A stretch of DNA of 64,000 bases from Sceloporus undulatus (taxonomy: Eukaryota; Chordata; Lepidosauria; Squamata; Phrynosomatidae). Of the stretch, positions 22,590-32,207 are shown piece after piece. The notes below the pieces were generated by a model. It was not told the DNA's origin. It worked only from the letters and a program-made list of their open reading frames with translations, and searched no databases. Made by a program: the position numbers and the translations under genes. Within the stretch, counting starts at the first letter, position 1, and the number at the start of each line of letters is the position of its first letter. The stretch covers positions 289,887,918 to 289,951,917 of the forward strand of contig NC_056523.1 in the NCBI RefSeq assembly GCF_019175285.1. Direction: 5' to 3'.

Positions 22590-22988
22590 TCCCTCTAAGG
22601 CCTGGACCAAGGCAGATGGACCGGAGGGAGGGCTCACTATCTTCAGGCTGGTNNNNNNNNNNCCTGATGGAGCTGAGCCAGCCTATTCTCTCCCTCACAG
22701 GCCGAAAGATGACAGATATGGAGGGAGGGCTCTGCTTCTTCAGGCTGGCCCTGATGGAGCTGAACTAGCCTATTCTCTCCCTCACAGGCCGAAAGATGAC
22801 AGTTATGGAGGGAAAGCGCTTTATCTTCAGGCTGGCCCTGATGGAGCTGAGCTAGCCTATGCTCTCCCTCACAGGCTGAAGATGACAGTTATGGAGGGAA
22901 GGCTCTGCTTCTTCAGGCTGGCCCTGATGGAGCTGAGCCAGCCTATTCTCTCCCTCACAGGCCGAAAGATGACAATTATGGATTGAGG
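22590..22988 (+). repeat. Minisatellite, unit 86-87 bp, with assembly gap
   Basis: The word cctgatggagctga starts at 22663, 22750, 22837 and 22923, so the spacing is 87, 87 and 86 bp. Each unit has 'ctctccctcacaggc' and 'tcttcaggctgg'. A more diverged unit lies at about 22590-22650. Ten N at 22653-22662 fall inside the array. Because most units are 87 bp, one frame stays open through three units and gives a 29-residue repeat with the word PDGAELAYSLPHRPKDD, but there is no sign of a real gene. True length is unknown. Confidence 0.9.
22653..22662. other. Assembly gap (10 N)
   Basis: Ten undetermined bases inside the minisatellite. A fixed-length run of N usually marks a join of unknown size, so the array may be collapsed, and distance or order across this point is not certain. 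Confidence 0.98.
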
Positions 22989-23365
22989 GCAATTTCTGCT
23001 TTTTAAAAAAATATATTTTTTTTTGCTAGAATATTGAGGGCAAGCTAATTTGTTTCAGGGGAGAGGAAGCACAGTTCTACTTTTTGTGGAAAAAAAATTG
23101 GATTGGGGTAATGAGGCTCCCAGGGCTCACAAAAATGGCCTCAAGTACCTGCATACTGGCTGAGGGTCATGTAATTTCCACCTTTAGAGTCCTTTATTTC
23201 TTGCTATCAGAATTTTCTTGTGACTTAGTGGCTCTGTTTATGAATTTTCTTGAGATGAGAGACACACAGTCATCATGCCAATTTATTATAAATTAGAGAA
23301 ATGACATGTGAATTTCATCCTTAAAAACGCACACACCTAAATCTTATTTTAATTAATAATAACAG

Positions 23366-23535
23366 TTTGAACTTCTGAAGAAGAGTAAAGAAGAAGCTTT
23401 TATAATGGCAGATGCTTTCAGAATTGTGTTTGAGCAGCAGCTGATGCAGAGGAAAGATCAGGCTTTGAGGCTTGCAAAGATGAGTAAGATCTGCAGAAAA
23501 GAAAACATTAAATTGGAAACACATCAAAGAGGATG
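23366..23535 (+). pseudogene. CCDC125: CCDC125 exon-like segment (C-terminal half), frame-disrupted and out of order
   Basis: Preceded by an AG acceptor and followed by a GT donor. The plus strand encodes FELLKKSKEEAFIMADAFR, then EQQLMQRKDQALRLAKM, closely matching the part of vertebrate CCDC125 that reads KSKEEAYVMADAFRIAFEQQ (recalled from the human protein). After residue 45 similarity continues in another frame (LNWKHIKED), implying a net loss of about five bases against the human length. The original frame still stays open up to the donor. In the normal protein this segment lies well C-terminal to the exons at 29084 and 30909, but here it lies upstream of them on the same strand. It could be a relic of a duplicate, a rearrangement, or an assembly error; the N gap is 700 bp away. 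Confidence 0.72.
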
Positions 23536-23539
23536 GTAA

Positions 23540-24235
23540 TATTCTCTGTTCTACATGATTCTCAGTGATAATGGAAATAAACTAGAATTTGCAGTATTGT
23601 TTTAATAAAATATAGTTGTTGGTAGATCCATTGAATGACTTGAAGAATTAATAGAAGTATTAATGTTTAAAAGTGATTCTCTGTGAACTGTGCAGGATTC
23701 AGACAAAATAATGATGCAGTCCCTACTATAAGGACCTAGAGCTGGTTGATACTTGCATGTTAACTGTTCCATTATTGCAGCATCTAGAGATATAATTGAA
23801 CCACAGAATAACACAACTAAAACCTTAAATACATCACTTCCAAATATAATGATCAGATTCAGATATCACAACCAAACCAGGGTTAAGCTTGAATGATGTC
23901 CTTCCCAACACTTCATGATACAGTCATTTTCTGACACAGTATATACACTACAGTATATGATCATGTTCTGATGCCTCACAAATGCTGCTTTCCCATTTAT
24001 TTCTGGGCCCAGTTGAAAGCATCAAAGCAGTGGAGCCCTATCACCTCTCCAAGAATGCCAGATGCCTGACAAATTAGATGGCAGTTTTCTAAAATTACAT
24101 TACAATGGAAAATACAATGTGAAGGTATTGTCATAAATATAGTAAATGAACTGCCGTTGGCTCGGCCAACAGCAATGCAGCATAACACTGAGATCACATG
24201 AACTCACAATGGGACGTTGGCTGAACTGCCCATAA
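23540..24235. other. No gene or repeat recognised
   Basis: Intergenic or intronic AT-rich DNA. No further CCDC125 coding piece was found here on either strand. Confidence 0.45.
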
Positions 24236-24239
24236 GCTT

Positions 24240-24395
24240 CTAGAACACCTAAATTGCAGTGTAATTTCCAAGTCTTCATTTTATTTCCAAGTTTACAGTA
24301 TAATTTCCAAGCGTGCAATGTAAATTTCCAAATGTTACAGTGTCATTTCCACAGTTTGCAATGTTATTCCCAAGTTTTATTACACATTTCCTATC
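24240..24395. repeat. Degenerate short tandem repeat, 'atttccaag' unit
   Basis: The word atttccaag or a close variant (atttccaaa, attcccaag, atttccaca) recurs about every 20-23 bases at least seven times, with 'tgcaatgt' or 'tacagtgt' words between. An antisense-looking companion ('caatggaaaatacaatg') lies at 24100-24120. Confidence 0.65.
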
Positions 24396-24535
24396 AGTTC
24401 TGTGTCAATTTGGTGTTGATCTCTTGTTTCAATTTGGATTGTCTGTCGTGCCATATTATTATTTATTATCATTAACATTTATTTATAGGGTGCTGTAAAA
24501 TTTGCCCAGCGTTTTGCATTGTAAGAATCAAAATA

Positions 24536-24895
24536 CACTCGTCCCTCCACATTTGCTGGGGTTAGGGACACAAGACCCCCGTGAATGTGGAAAAACCACA
24601 AATAACAAAAGCACTATGTTCTTACCTGAGAGAACACCTCTCTAGGAACCTCTTGGTCCTCCAGGGCAACTCTGTGGTCAACATCTGCCAGACATTGAGC
24701 ACAGAGTTGCACTGGAGGAGCTACAAATGCCAAGTGGAGCGTTCTCTCTAGGAACCTTCTAAGTACGACTTTTGGATCAAGTTGACCATAGAGTTGCATA
24801 GGAGGACCTAGATATTCCTCAAGAGGACATATTAATCAAATCCTAGAATAATCAAATCCACAAAAGTCAAAGCCGCAAATATGGAAGGACGAGCG
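24536..24895. mobile_element. TA-inserting MITE with inverted ends
   Basis: Starts cactcgtccctccacatttg and ends with the near-complement caaatatggaaggacgagcg. TA lies directly outside both ends (24534-24535 and 24896-24897), the Tc1/mariner mark. The middle contains a second inverted pair ('cctctctaggaacc' and 'gttctctctaggaacc' blocks with 'ctccagggcaactctgtggt' facing 'acagagttgcactggagg'). About 360 bp, non-coding. Confidence 0.75.
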
Positions 24896-24987
24896 TATAA
24901 TAAAATAACAATAGATAATGGAAAAACCTGCCAATCTAAAACATCAATGTACAAAGTTAAAACTTCTCTGAAATAATACAAAACGTA

Positions 24988-25217
24988 TATGGGGAGCCAG
25001 TCTGGCATAGTGGTTTGAGTGTTGGACTATGACTCTGGAAACCAGGATTTTTATTCTCCAATCGGTCATATAAACTCACTGGGTGACCATGGACAAGTCA
25101 CACTTTCTCAGCCTGACAGGAAGGCAATGGCAGGTCTTCCCAAGAAAACCTTGTCATATGGTAACCCTGTGGAGTTTATCACACTAGAGCTGATTTTGCC
25201 ATTAAAGAGAGATTAAA
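24988..25217 (+). mobile_element. CORE/MIR-like SINE, nearly full length
   Basis: Starts 'ggggagccagtctggcatag', with an A box-like 'tggcatagtggtttgag' and a degenerate B box further on, then the CORE block 'ggtgaccatggacaagtcac' and the tail 'ggaaggcaatggcaggtctt'. A (tta)n run follows at the 3' end. RNA polymerase III-type head; moved by a LINE. Confidence 0.8.
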
Positions 25218-25221
25218 GTGC

Positions 25222-25222
25222 A

Positions 25223-25268
<46 letters not shown>

Positions 25269-25800
25269 CTTTTATTTTGTTAAAACAACAATCACAATTT
25301 AATATTCACAATACATGACAAATATTACATATACAAACTACAAATTTAACAAAAGTCAAATGACAATTCTAACATAAATCACTACACAACCCCCCCTAAT
25401 CCCCACTCATTACACACCATCCACAGTTACTATATATCTAACACTCAACGATACACAAACCAACTACAATTAACTGACATATCTTTAAATATACACTTCC
25501 ACCAACATAAAATGTTGTCTTCCTGAAAACTACTACAATCTTCCTTTATCCGCATCAGAGAATTTTGGTGCTAATTCAATACGATTTTATTAGCTTTTCT
25601 TTCTAACAAACTTATTTACGGCTTTTTTAATTACAAAGTTATTTCATTTTGTAATTTTCTGGATCTTCCTGTGACAATAATAGAGGTTTAATTGTACGAC
25701 TAAGGGAGCATTCCATCATTTTCACGTCTTTTCTTTCCCTTTCTTGAATAAATTTCCTTCGGGCGTAAAATAAAGAAACAAAAGAAGATTAATAATCAAG
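25222..25800 (-). mobile_element. (TTA)n run followed by L1-like 3' UTR, antisense
   Basis: A tta/att run (25222-25266) is followed by 'ccttttattttgttaaaaca', then A/C-rich sequence with 'catacaa' words. This is like the insert at 5892-6524 and may be the antisense of an L1-type 3' end. No coding similarity is seen, so the family is a guess. Confidence 0.4.
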
Positions 25801-25931
25801 AATTATTTACTGTTGGTGAATCATACTCTTTGGTAAAACCAGTTATTTTCTGTGCTAAATTATAGTTAATCTAATACGCATTTAATGTTCTTTCCAGAAA
25901 TGTAATTGATGGTTTTCATGTTTCTTTATAG

Positions 25932-25961
25932 GTTTCTCAAGAAAGACCACGCTCCAATCAG
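25932..25961 (+). CDS. CCDC125: CCDC125, probable 30-bp exon A
   Basis: A strong pyrimidine tract and acceptor (catgtttctttatag) precede it and a good donor (gtatgt) follows. If the last base joins the two bases that open the exon at 29084, the frame reads FSRKTTLQS-E-SNSEASNEE. That lines up in length with the YRRQSSTVDSNSE region of human CCDC125 as I recall it. The phase agreement with the next exon is the main support, because 30 bp is too short for similarity alone. It lies 5' of exon B on the same strand, as expected. Confidence 0.5.
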
Positions 25962-26263
25962 GTATGTTTATCCATTTCAGACAGGGTTACACTTAGTTGA
26001 TGGACAACATTCTTGCCTTAAGAAAAGGAAAATTTAGATGCACTAATCATGGTTTCTGGAAGGTTTTTCAGCCCATCTACTTTCAAACGTCACCAGCCAC
26101 TCTCCAACCTGGAGCAGCACAATGTTAACCAGTTTCAAAAAGAGAAATGCTTCCAGAATATGGCAATATTGTTGTTCTTAAAATAATGGATTTTCTCAAG
26201 ATTCCCCAACTCAGGTACAAGGCCAGCTTATCTCTTTATGTATTTTAAATCACCAATAATGCC

Positions 26264-27923
26264 TAGGCTTGCCATATCCCGCCTGGGGGCAGGACTTTCC
26301 CGGTTTGGGGCGGGTCCACACGGTCCCGCCCCGGTTTGGCCCCACCCCCGGGACACCCCCCTCCCAGCAAGGGCCTGGAGGCTGGGGCTTGGGAGAAGCT
26401 GTCCCCAGGCCCCTTTGGAGGCCTTGGAAGCGGCTCCGCGATCGCGGAGCACTCCTCCAAGGCCTCTGGGGCTTGGGAGAAGCTGTCCCCAGGCCCCAGG
26501 GAGGCCTTGGAAGCTTCTGCACGGTTCCCGCCCGCCTAGCTCCGCCCCCATTCAAGGTCTCAGTTTGGGCTCCCCTCAGGCCCTGCCTTCCTCTCCTGTG
26601 TGCTGGGAGGTGGTGGACTGCTCAGCTCCTCAGTCCCCATTGGCCAGATTCACAATAAGGGGGAGGAGCTGCAGCCTGTAGCAGTCTATTCAGGCCCCTG
26701 CAGCACTCGCGCGCGCAATTTAAACCTAGGAGAGAGAAGGAGCGGGGAGTGAGAGACACAGAAGAAAGAAGGAGAGAGGAGCAGAGCAGCAGCAGAGGAA
26801 ACAGGAGGACGGAGTGGAGGCAAGAGCAGAGGAGGCAGAAGAAAGAAAGAGCAGAGAAGATGGAGAGCAGAGAGGAGACGGAAGGAAGAAGGAGCAGAGA
26901 GAGGATTAGAGAATAAGGAGAGCCCAGAGCAGTGGAGGCAGAAGAAGGTGGGCTGGGCTGAGGGGTGGCTGGCCCTGGGTCTTGCTGCCACTCGGCAGCC
27001 TCTGTTGAGGGTAGGGTAGGGGCCCATTCCCACCGAGGAACGCCACCATTTCAGGCTTTCTAAGCCTCTGCTCAGACTAAATCAAGCTGTGGCAACGTGG
27101 AAAATCTGGTCTGGATGGGGCAGGGGCTGTTGCTTTAAATGCTTATGGCTGCAGGGATGTGGGGAATCTGGTCTGGATGGGGCAGGGGCTGTGGCTTTAA
27201 ATGCTCATGGCTGCAGGGATGTGGGGAATCTGGTCTGGATGGGGCAGGGACTGTTGCTTTAAATTATGATACCTTTATAGCACCAACCAAAATGCACAAA
27301 ACATATGATGCAAGCTTTCAAAGCGCCACTGACTTCTTCATCAGGCAAAAGTGTTAAAAATCCAACAGGAGAAACAAAGAAATGATGTTGTTGGAATCAT
27401 AGGCCTATATTATGTGAAGATATTGTTAGTTGTTCTTAGTGTAGATGGTAGAGACAGAGGGATAGCCAGAGGCCTTTCCTCCTTTTTTGCTAAATCTGAA
27501 ACTGAGAGCCAGTCCACTTCCACTACTTGTTAAATCACCTTGATATGTTAAATATGCATAGCCATGTTAAACCATGTTAAGAGTTAAACCCAAAGAGTTT
27601 GGTTATGCAATAAGCTTCTGAAATATGCAAGAGGCCATGTTAAATAAAGCCATGTTCAATGCCCAAATGTGCTGTCGTGTGTGTTTTGGAATGGAGGTTG
27701 GGGGTGTTTGGCCAGAAAGGGAAGTCCATTTTTGCCATCTGTCTAGAAATAATGCCAAAATGTCCTCCATTTTGATCATGCCTAAGAAACATGCATTTAT
27801 ATTTAAAAAAATTTTTTTTCGTGTGTCCTCCATTTTAAAAAATGTGCCCTACATTTCAAAATGTTGTCCTACATTTGTCCTACATTTGTCCCGGTTTGGA
27901 GGTCCTGACTTATGGCAACCCTA
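26264..27923. mobile_element. Probable long non-autonomous hAT-like element with internal repeats
   Basis: Starts taggcttgccatatcccgcc and ends 'gacttatggcaaccct', inverted ends of the 'agggttgccata' kind known from hAT elements. 'tcccggtttgg' occurs near both ends (26298 and 27889). The 5' part is GC-rich with a duplicated 'gcttgggagaagctgtcccc' block; then comes a purine-rich tract (26725-26950), a 60-bp tandem array (27085-27262) and an AT-rich end with repeated 'gtcctacattt'. No transposase frame. A clear target duplication was not found, so the exact ends are open. It sits in the CCDC125 intron between exons A and B. Confidence 0.6.
27085..27262. repeat. Tandem array, unit about 61 bp, three copies
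   Basis: The block 'aatctggtctggatggggca' followed by 'gctttaaat' occurs at about 27101, 27167 and 27227, with 'tggctgcagggatgtgggg' before the second and third. It lies inside the hAT-like element. Confidence 0.85.
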
Positions 27924-28614
27924 TATGCAGGGTTTCTGTTTAATTTTTCATGATCTAAAAATTTTGGGAGGGAATGTCATTTCCCCAGCACTTAAATGAT
28001 AATTTGATATTTCTAGGAAAATGCAGCTTTATTTTCTCTACAGACTACTACTTCCGCTCCCAACTGAAGTTCTGCATGGACTTTAGTAATGCAAGTTTCA
28101 CAGGAAGTTATTTGGAAATTTCTTCATTTGAGGTAGTTCCTTTTTTTCATAAAAGGCTGATACTTCTTGCTATGCTGCATTTTTTCTTTGTTAACTGATG
28201 AGTCCTCATTTTACTTTAGTTTTTCCAAAAAATATTGTAATCTCCATCTCCTGAGAGTACTCACATCTTGTTTTTTACTTTGTTTTTTTTAATGTGAGAA
28301 AAGGGATTTCTTGCAGTGCAGTTACTAGCAATCATTGCTGACACAGAAACAATAGAGGTGTAGCCTTTGTATCTTTTCTTTTCATCAACCAGCTAGTGGA
28401 GCCTAGTCACAATAGTTGCTGCATCTTTAAAATGAAATTAGAAATAATATTAAATGCTGATTTCATATAAACCTTTATTCACATTCATAGAAGTCCTGAG
28501 GGGAAATTGTGCAAATATATTGTTGGGAAACAACCATTGCCATTGCTTTTTGTGTTCTTTCAAAAAATTAAATACAATTTAAATAAGTGTCGCTTTAATT
28601 TTTAATTTAGTGCT

Positions 28615-29000
28615 GGTTAAGAATTCCTTATCTGGACAGTCGAAATCCTCCAAAATTGTCCACATGGGTGGCTGAGATAGTGACACCTTTGTTTTCTGAT
28701 AGCAATTTGGGCATGAGATAATGAGCCAGCCAAAGCCATTAAGACTTCAAATGGCAAGACTGTTGAAGTTATGTTATACACGAACTTGTTTCATGCACAA
28801 AACTATTAAAAATAGTGTGTATAAAATTACCTTCAGACTGTGTATAAGGTGTCTATGAAATATAAATGAACTTTGCATTTAGACTTGAGTTACATATCCA
28901 AGATATCTTATTATGTATATGCAAACATTCCAAAATAAAATTAAAATCTAAAACACTTCTAGTCCTAAGCATTTTGGAAAAGGGATACTCAAACTGTGTA
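28615..29000. mobile_element. Tc1/mariner-type MITE relic, 'ggatactcaaactg' family, longer copy
   Basis: Has 'tccacatgggtggctgagat', 'gtgacacctttgttttctga', 'aaattaccttcagactg' and 'aagggatactcaaactgtgt' in the same order as 3829-4112. It keeps an extra middle part ('catgagataatgagccagcc') whose complement appears at about 30165-30260. It ends about 85 bp before CCDC125 exon B. Confidence 0.6.
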
Positions 29001-29083
29001 AAGAAGAGTTATTCTATCCATGTTGTATCAAAACATGATGACAGATGTACTAAGATCTTTTTCCCAACTTTAAATTTACACAG

Positions 29084-29142
29084 AGTCTAACTCTGAAGCA
29101 TCAAATGAAGAATTAAGGCAACAACTTCAAGAAGTTCTAGAG
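29084..29142 (+). CDS. CCDC125: CCDC125, exon B (59 bp)
   Basis: Bounded by an acceptor (aaatttacacag) and a consensus donor (gtaagt). Encodes SNSEASNEELRQQLQEVLE after two bases that complete a codon from the exon before, and ends in phase 0. The human protein reads SNSELSNEELRQCLNETLE at this point (recalled), so the match is strong. It is the start of the first coiled coil of CCDC125, a cytoplasmic coiled-coil protein reported to affect cell motility. The next exon, at 30909, continues without a gap. Confidence 0.88.
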
Positions 29143-29194
29143 GTAAGTGCCAGTCTTTTCAAATTTTCTTGTAGATTCTCTCTCTGTGTGTGAA

Positions 29195-29350
29195 TGAATC
29201 TAAGCCATGAAACCCTTGGGCAAGTCACATGCTCTCAGCCTCAGGGAAAGGCAATGGCAAACATCCTCTGAACAAGTATTGCCAAGAAAATCTCATGACA
29301 GGTTTGCCTTAGGGTCACCATAAGTCAGAAACAAATTGAAAGCACACAAC
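29195..29350 (+). mobile_element. SINE 3' tail (CORE/MIR-like)
   Basis: Contains 'cttgggcaagtcacatgctc', 'cagggaaaggcaatggcaaa' and 'agggtcaccataagtcagaa', the core and tail of the SINE family seen at 24988; the tRNA-like head is missing. It lies in the intron between CCDC125 exons B and C. A G homopolymer follows at 29367-29378. Confidence 0.75.
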
Positions 29351-29359
29351 CACAAGAAA

Positions 29360-30900
29360 AATCCTGGGGGGGGGGGGGACCAGCATATAGTTTTTTTGGT
29401 GTAACCCTGCTATGTTGTCAGCTAATGGCCTATATCTTTCCCTGACATTTTCAGTGCTCTCTCTGAAACCCATTTTAAGTGGGTCTGAGTCCCTTAATGC
29501 AACACTCTTTGTCATACATGGTGGCCAAATGCTTTTGGCAACTGCTTGGAGCAGTTGCTGCTTCAGATGCCGTTTGAGACCTTTCCCTTGTTCATTGTCC
29601 TAACTGGGATGGTGAAGAGGTGTGCAAGGGGAATTCCTGTGTTATATCTGATTAGTGATTAATAATAGTGGGGGAAGTCTCTTAATACCAGCCCTGTTTG
29701 GAAGAAGGGCAGGATATAAATTAAATAAATAAACCCACTCTTCCAGCTCAGTGGGATGCAATTAACAGAAAAATTCCACTGTTAGCTCTGAAAGGACATA
29801 ACAGGAGGGATTCCTCTTTCTGTAAATGACCAAAGGATGGAGTTTTGGACATGTGCATCAAAGAGACAGGAGCATCATTTCACAAGCTGGGTTGCACCAG
29901 GGGATAGAGATTTTCTCCCAAACTGTTCTGTTGCTTAGACAGAGCTTCCTTGGAGTTACTACTATCTCCTCCATCATCTCTCTGCATATTTGAACCCCCT
30001 TTTTACTCCAGCCTCATGGTTACTCTTTGGTCTTCAACATATTACTGGAGTGAAGCTGCCATCAAGTGTCACTATAGGCTACACTGGTTAGGGCTGAGGA
30101 GAGTTGCAGTCCAGTAGCAGCTGAGAGGCCCTAAATTGACAGCCCTTGCTCTATGGACATAGTGCTCTGCATCTTATTGTCCATAACTTCAACAGCCTTG
30201 CCATATGATGTCTTAATTGCTTTGGCTGGCTCATTATCTCATGCCCAAATTGCCATTATTTACCTCCTCCACAACAAACCCAGTGCTTAATTAGTAATAT
30301 TCTAGTATCACTCTAGGCTAAACCCATCAAACACATTTGTTTCTTTCTTCTTGTCTTTCATGACAGAAAGTGGAATTGCTCCTGGATACTGCATACTTCT
30401 GGATCTTTCTTGTACAATGATTTGAACCTTTGCTGTGCAAGAGCAGCAGGATTCTCTGTGTAGTTCTGTTCAGGCAGTGTTGGTTTTTTCTTTTTTGGTT
30501 CTTCCTGTATGTTGCACTACACTCCGCACCAAACTTGTACTATGGTTTAGTGAACCCTCTCGAATGATGTGGGAGGGAGTTGCAGCTTCGGGGGGAGCTG
30601 AGGCAGCTGGAAGGCCAGTGGCAACTTCCATATGGGTGAGATGGTGAATCCACTCTTGGTCTTACTCTGAATGTTAAATAGCTTATTCAAGTTGCTGAAC
30701 CTGTTTGGGTGATAGAGTTGTGTACCTTGGATATCTTAAACTTCAGACTAAAATCCACACTGGATTCTCTGCCCTGACATGGAGGCCACCAGCCACTGCT
30801 GTAGGGATCCCCCTCTATTACAAGCTGTAAACTGTTTCATAAATTTAAGGGGTTTCTTTGACCTAGAACAATGTTTTCACTCATCTAAGTTGAATTCTTT
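29360..30900. other. Intronic DNA with repeat scraps
   Basis: Lies between CCDC125 exons B and C. Holds a LINE 3'-tail word ('gaagggcaggatataaatta' near 29702), a scrap of the Tigger-like family (about 30165-30260) and an 'agagttgcagtcc' repeat scrap near 30100. No coding piece is seen. Confidence 0.5.
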
Positions 30901-30908
30901 GTTTCTAG

Positions 30909-30995
30909 GAAGTAGAAATTTTAAGAGTTGAGTTGGAGGCATCTCAAAGACAACTTGAAGGCAAAGAGCAAGCATTAAAAATTCTGCAAAGCATG
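30909..30995 (+). CDS. CCDC125: CCDC125, exon C (87 bp)
   Basis: Preceded by a pyrimidine tract and acceptor (tttgtttctag) and followed by a donor (gtaaat). Exactly 29 codons in phase 0: EVEILRVELEASQRQLEG followed by KEQALKILQSM. Human CCDC125 reads EVEMLKTELEASQRQLRG then KEEALKILQSM (recalled), so identity is high across the whole exon. Heptad spacing of Leu/Ile fits a coiled coil. The following exon of the gene (AILGKATSHTQ in human) was looked for to the right and not found, so either the next intron is very long and runs out of the window, with the DIRS element inside it, or the gene is broken here. Confidence 0.92.
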
Positions 30996-30999
30996 GTAA

Positions 31000-31455
31000 A
31001 TTTAAAAAAGATCAGCTTGTTTTTAATATGATAACTGAACATATATAATGATAACACTTTTCAAATTGTACGTATGTTATTAGATAAGTTCAGCAAATGT
31101 TCTTGACTTCTGCAGTATCAACAATGCTGGACATTTTTATTACTAAATGCTACATTTTCATAAGTACTGATGAGCCTGTCTATGTGTGGAGGTAGAAAAG
31201 CTTGGAAAAGGCTATCAGTATGAAAACATGTTGAATCCAGAGGCTCTGGTTTTGATGGAGGACATTCCTCTTGACTAAACTCAATGTAATTTGTTTTTAT
31301 TAATTTTGTGAACACACCAGGGCCATTTCATACCATACACTTATGGCACTGCATAGTTGTTGAATGGTGAGTCAACATTTAGATAAATCCCATTGATCTC
31401 TTTCTTGAGCAAGATTCTAGAACATGTGATGGTTTCCCAGATCCAGAGATGAAAC
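31000..31455. other. No gene or repeat recognised
   Basis: AT-rich DNA after CCDC125 exon C. No further exon is seen. Confidence 0.45.
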
Positions 31456-31461
31456 AGATTA

Positions 31462-31570
31462 CAGTGCTCCCTCGGGTTACGAAATTAATTCGTTCCGCGG
31501 CTAATTTCGTAGCCCGAAAAACCTTCGTAACCCGAATTGCCATAGGCGCTAATGGGAAAAAAAGCCGCGG
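31462..31570 (-). mobile_element. 'gggttacgaa' MITE, right half, reversed
   Basis: Starts cagtgctccctcgggttacg and matches the complement of the right half of the element at 13594-13847, including 'gccataggcgctaatggg'. TA precedes it (31460-31461). It stops abruptly at 'agccgcgg'. The left half appears 420 bp away in the opposite orientation. Confidence 0.75.
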
Positions 31571-31989
31571 CATTTGTGTTTAGAATAGCTCTTTGAAAAG
31601 GAGAAATTTGACACAGTAACCATCAGCAAACTGCACAAAATTTCATCCTCTGAATTCCTGGTTCTCACACTGCTCTTGTGCAGGGCAATGAACTTCTGGT
31701 CACCTCTAGTTTTCCCAGACAGGGGTGGTGCAGCCCACAATAGTTCTACAGTATGAAAAATGTCCCCTGGATCCTCAGAAGGTGCCCACTCCTGATCCAG
31801 TATCCACTGCAAGATTGAAAACTTATTTTTAAATAAAACTGCTTGCATCACAAGGAGGGCTCAGGCCCAAACCTGTGTAGCCTTCTGACAGTGATATCCA
31901 ACCACTCTGAAGTAAATCAAATCTCCATGTCCAGTTCCCTGTGTAGGTCATTCACCAAGGTAACAAAAGCAGTACCCATCCCATAGCCA

Positions 31990-32085
31990 GGCTTACGAAT
32001 TTTTCGGGATACGAATAAATCCCATAGGGATTTATTGTTTCGGGTTACGAACGTTTTTTCGGGTTACGAAAAAACGCCGGCGCTG
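31990..32085 (+). mobile_element. 'gggttacgaa' MITE, left part, forward
   Basis: Contains 'acgaatttttcgggatacga', 'aaatcccata' and 'tttcgggttacgaa', matching about 13625-13710 of the complete copy in forward orientation. The opposite orientation to the piece at 31462 shows that they are not simply one copy split by an insertion. Confidence 0.7.
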
Positions 32086-32207
32086 TTTACCCTGGTTGCA
32101 GACTTATGGTAAGATAGTGAATGTAGCAATCTTCAGTGCTAAGCACCATGATTCAAGTTAATAAACACACATACACACCATAGACATAATACAGAGAAAG
32201 CCATTCA

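Noticed and set aside
22549-22986. Frame of 145 codons through the minisatellite as a gene
   Set aside because: It runs across an N gap, changes frame in the last unit and consists only of tandem repeat. Kept as a finding, not as a gene.
26228-26681. Overlapping open frames of 65-147 codons on both strands
   Set aside because: They lie in the GC-rich part of a hAT-like element and have low-complexity composition with no domain.
28045-28131. Exon-like stretch with AG acceptor and GT donor between CCDC125 exons A and B
   Set aside because: The peptide (YYFRSQLKFCMDF) matches nothing in CCDC125, and exons A and B already join in phase without it.
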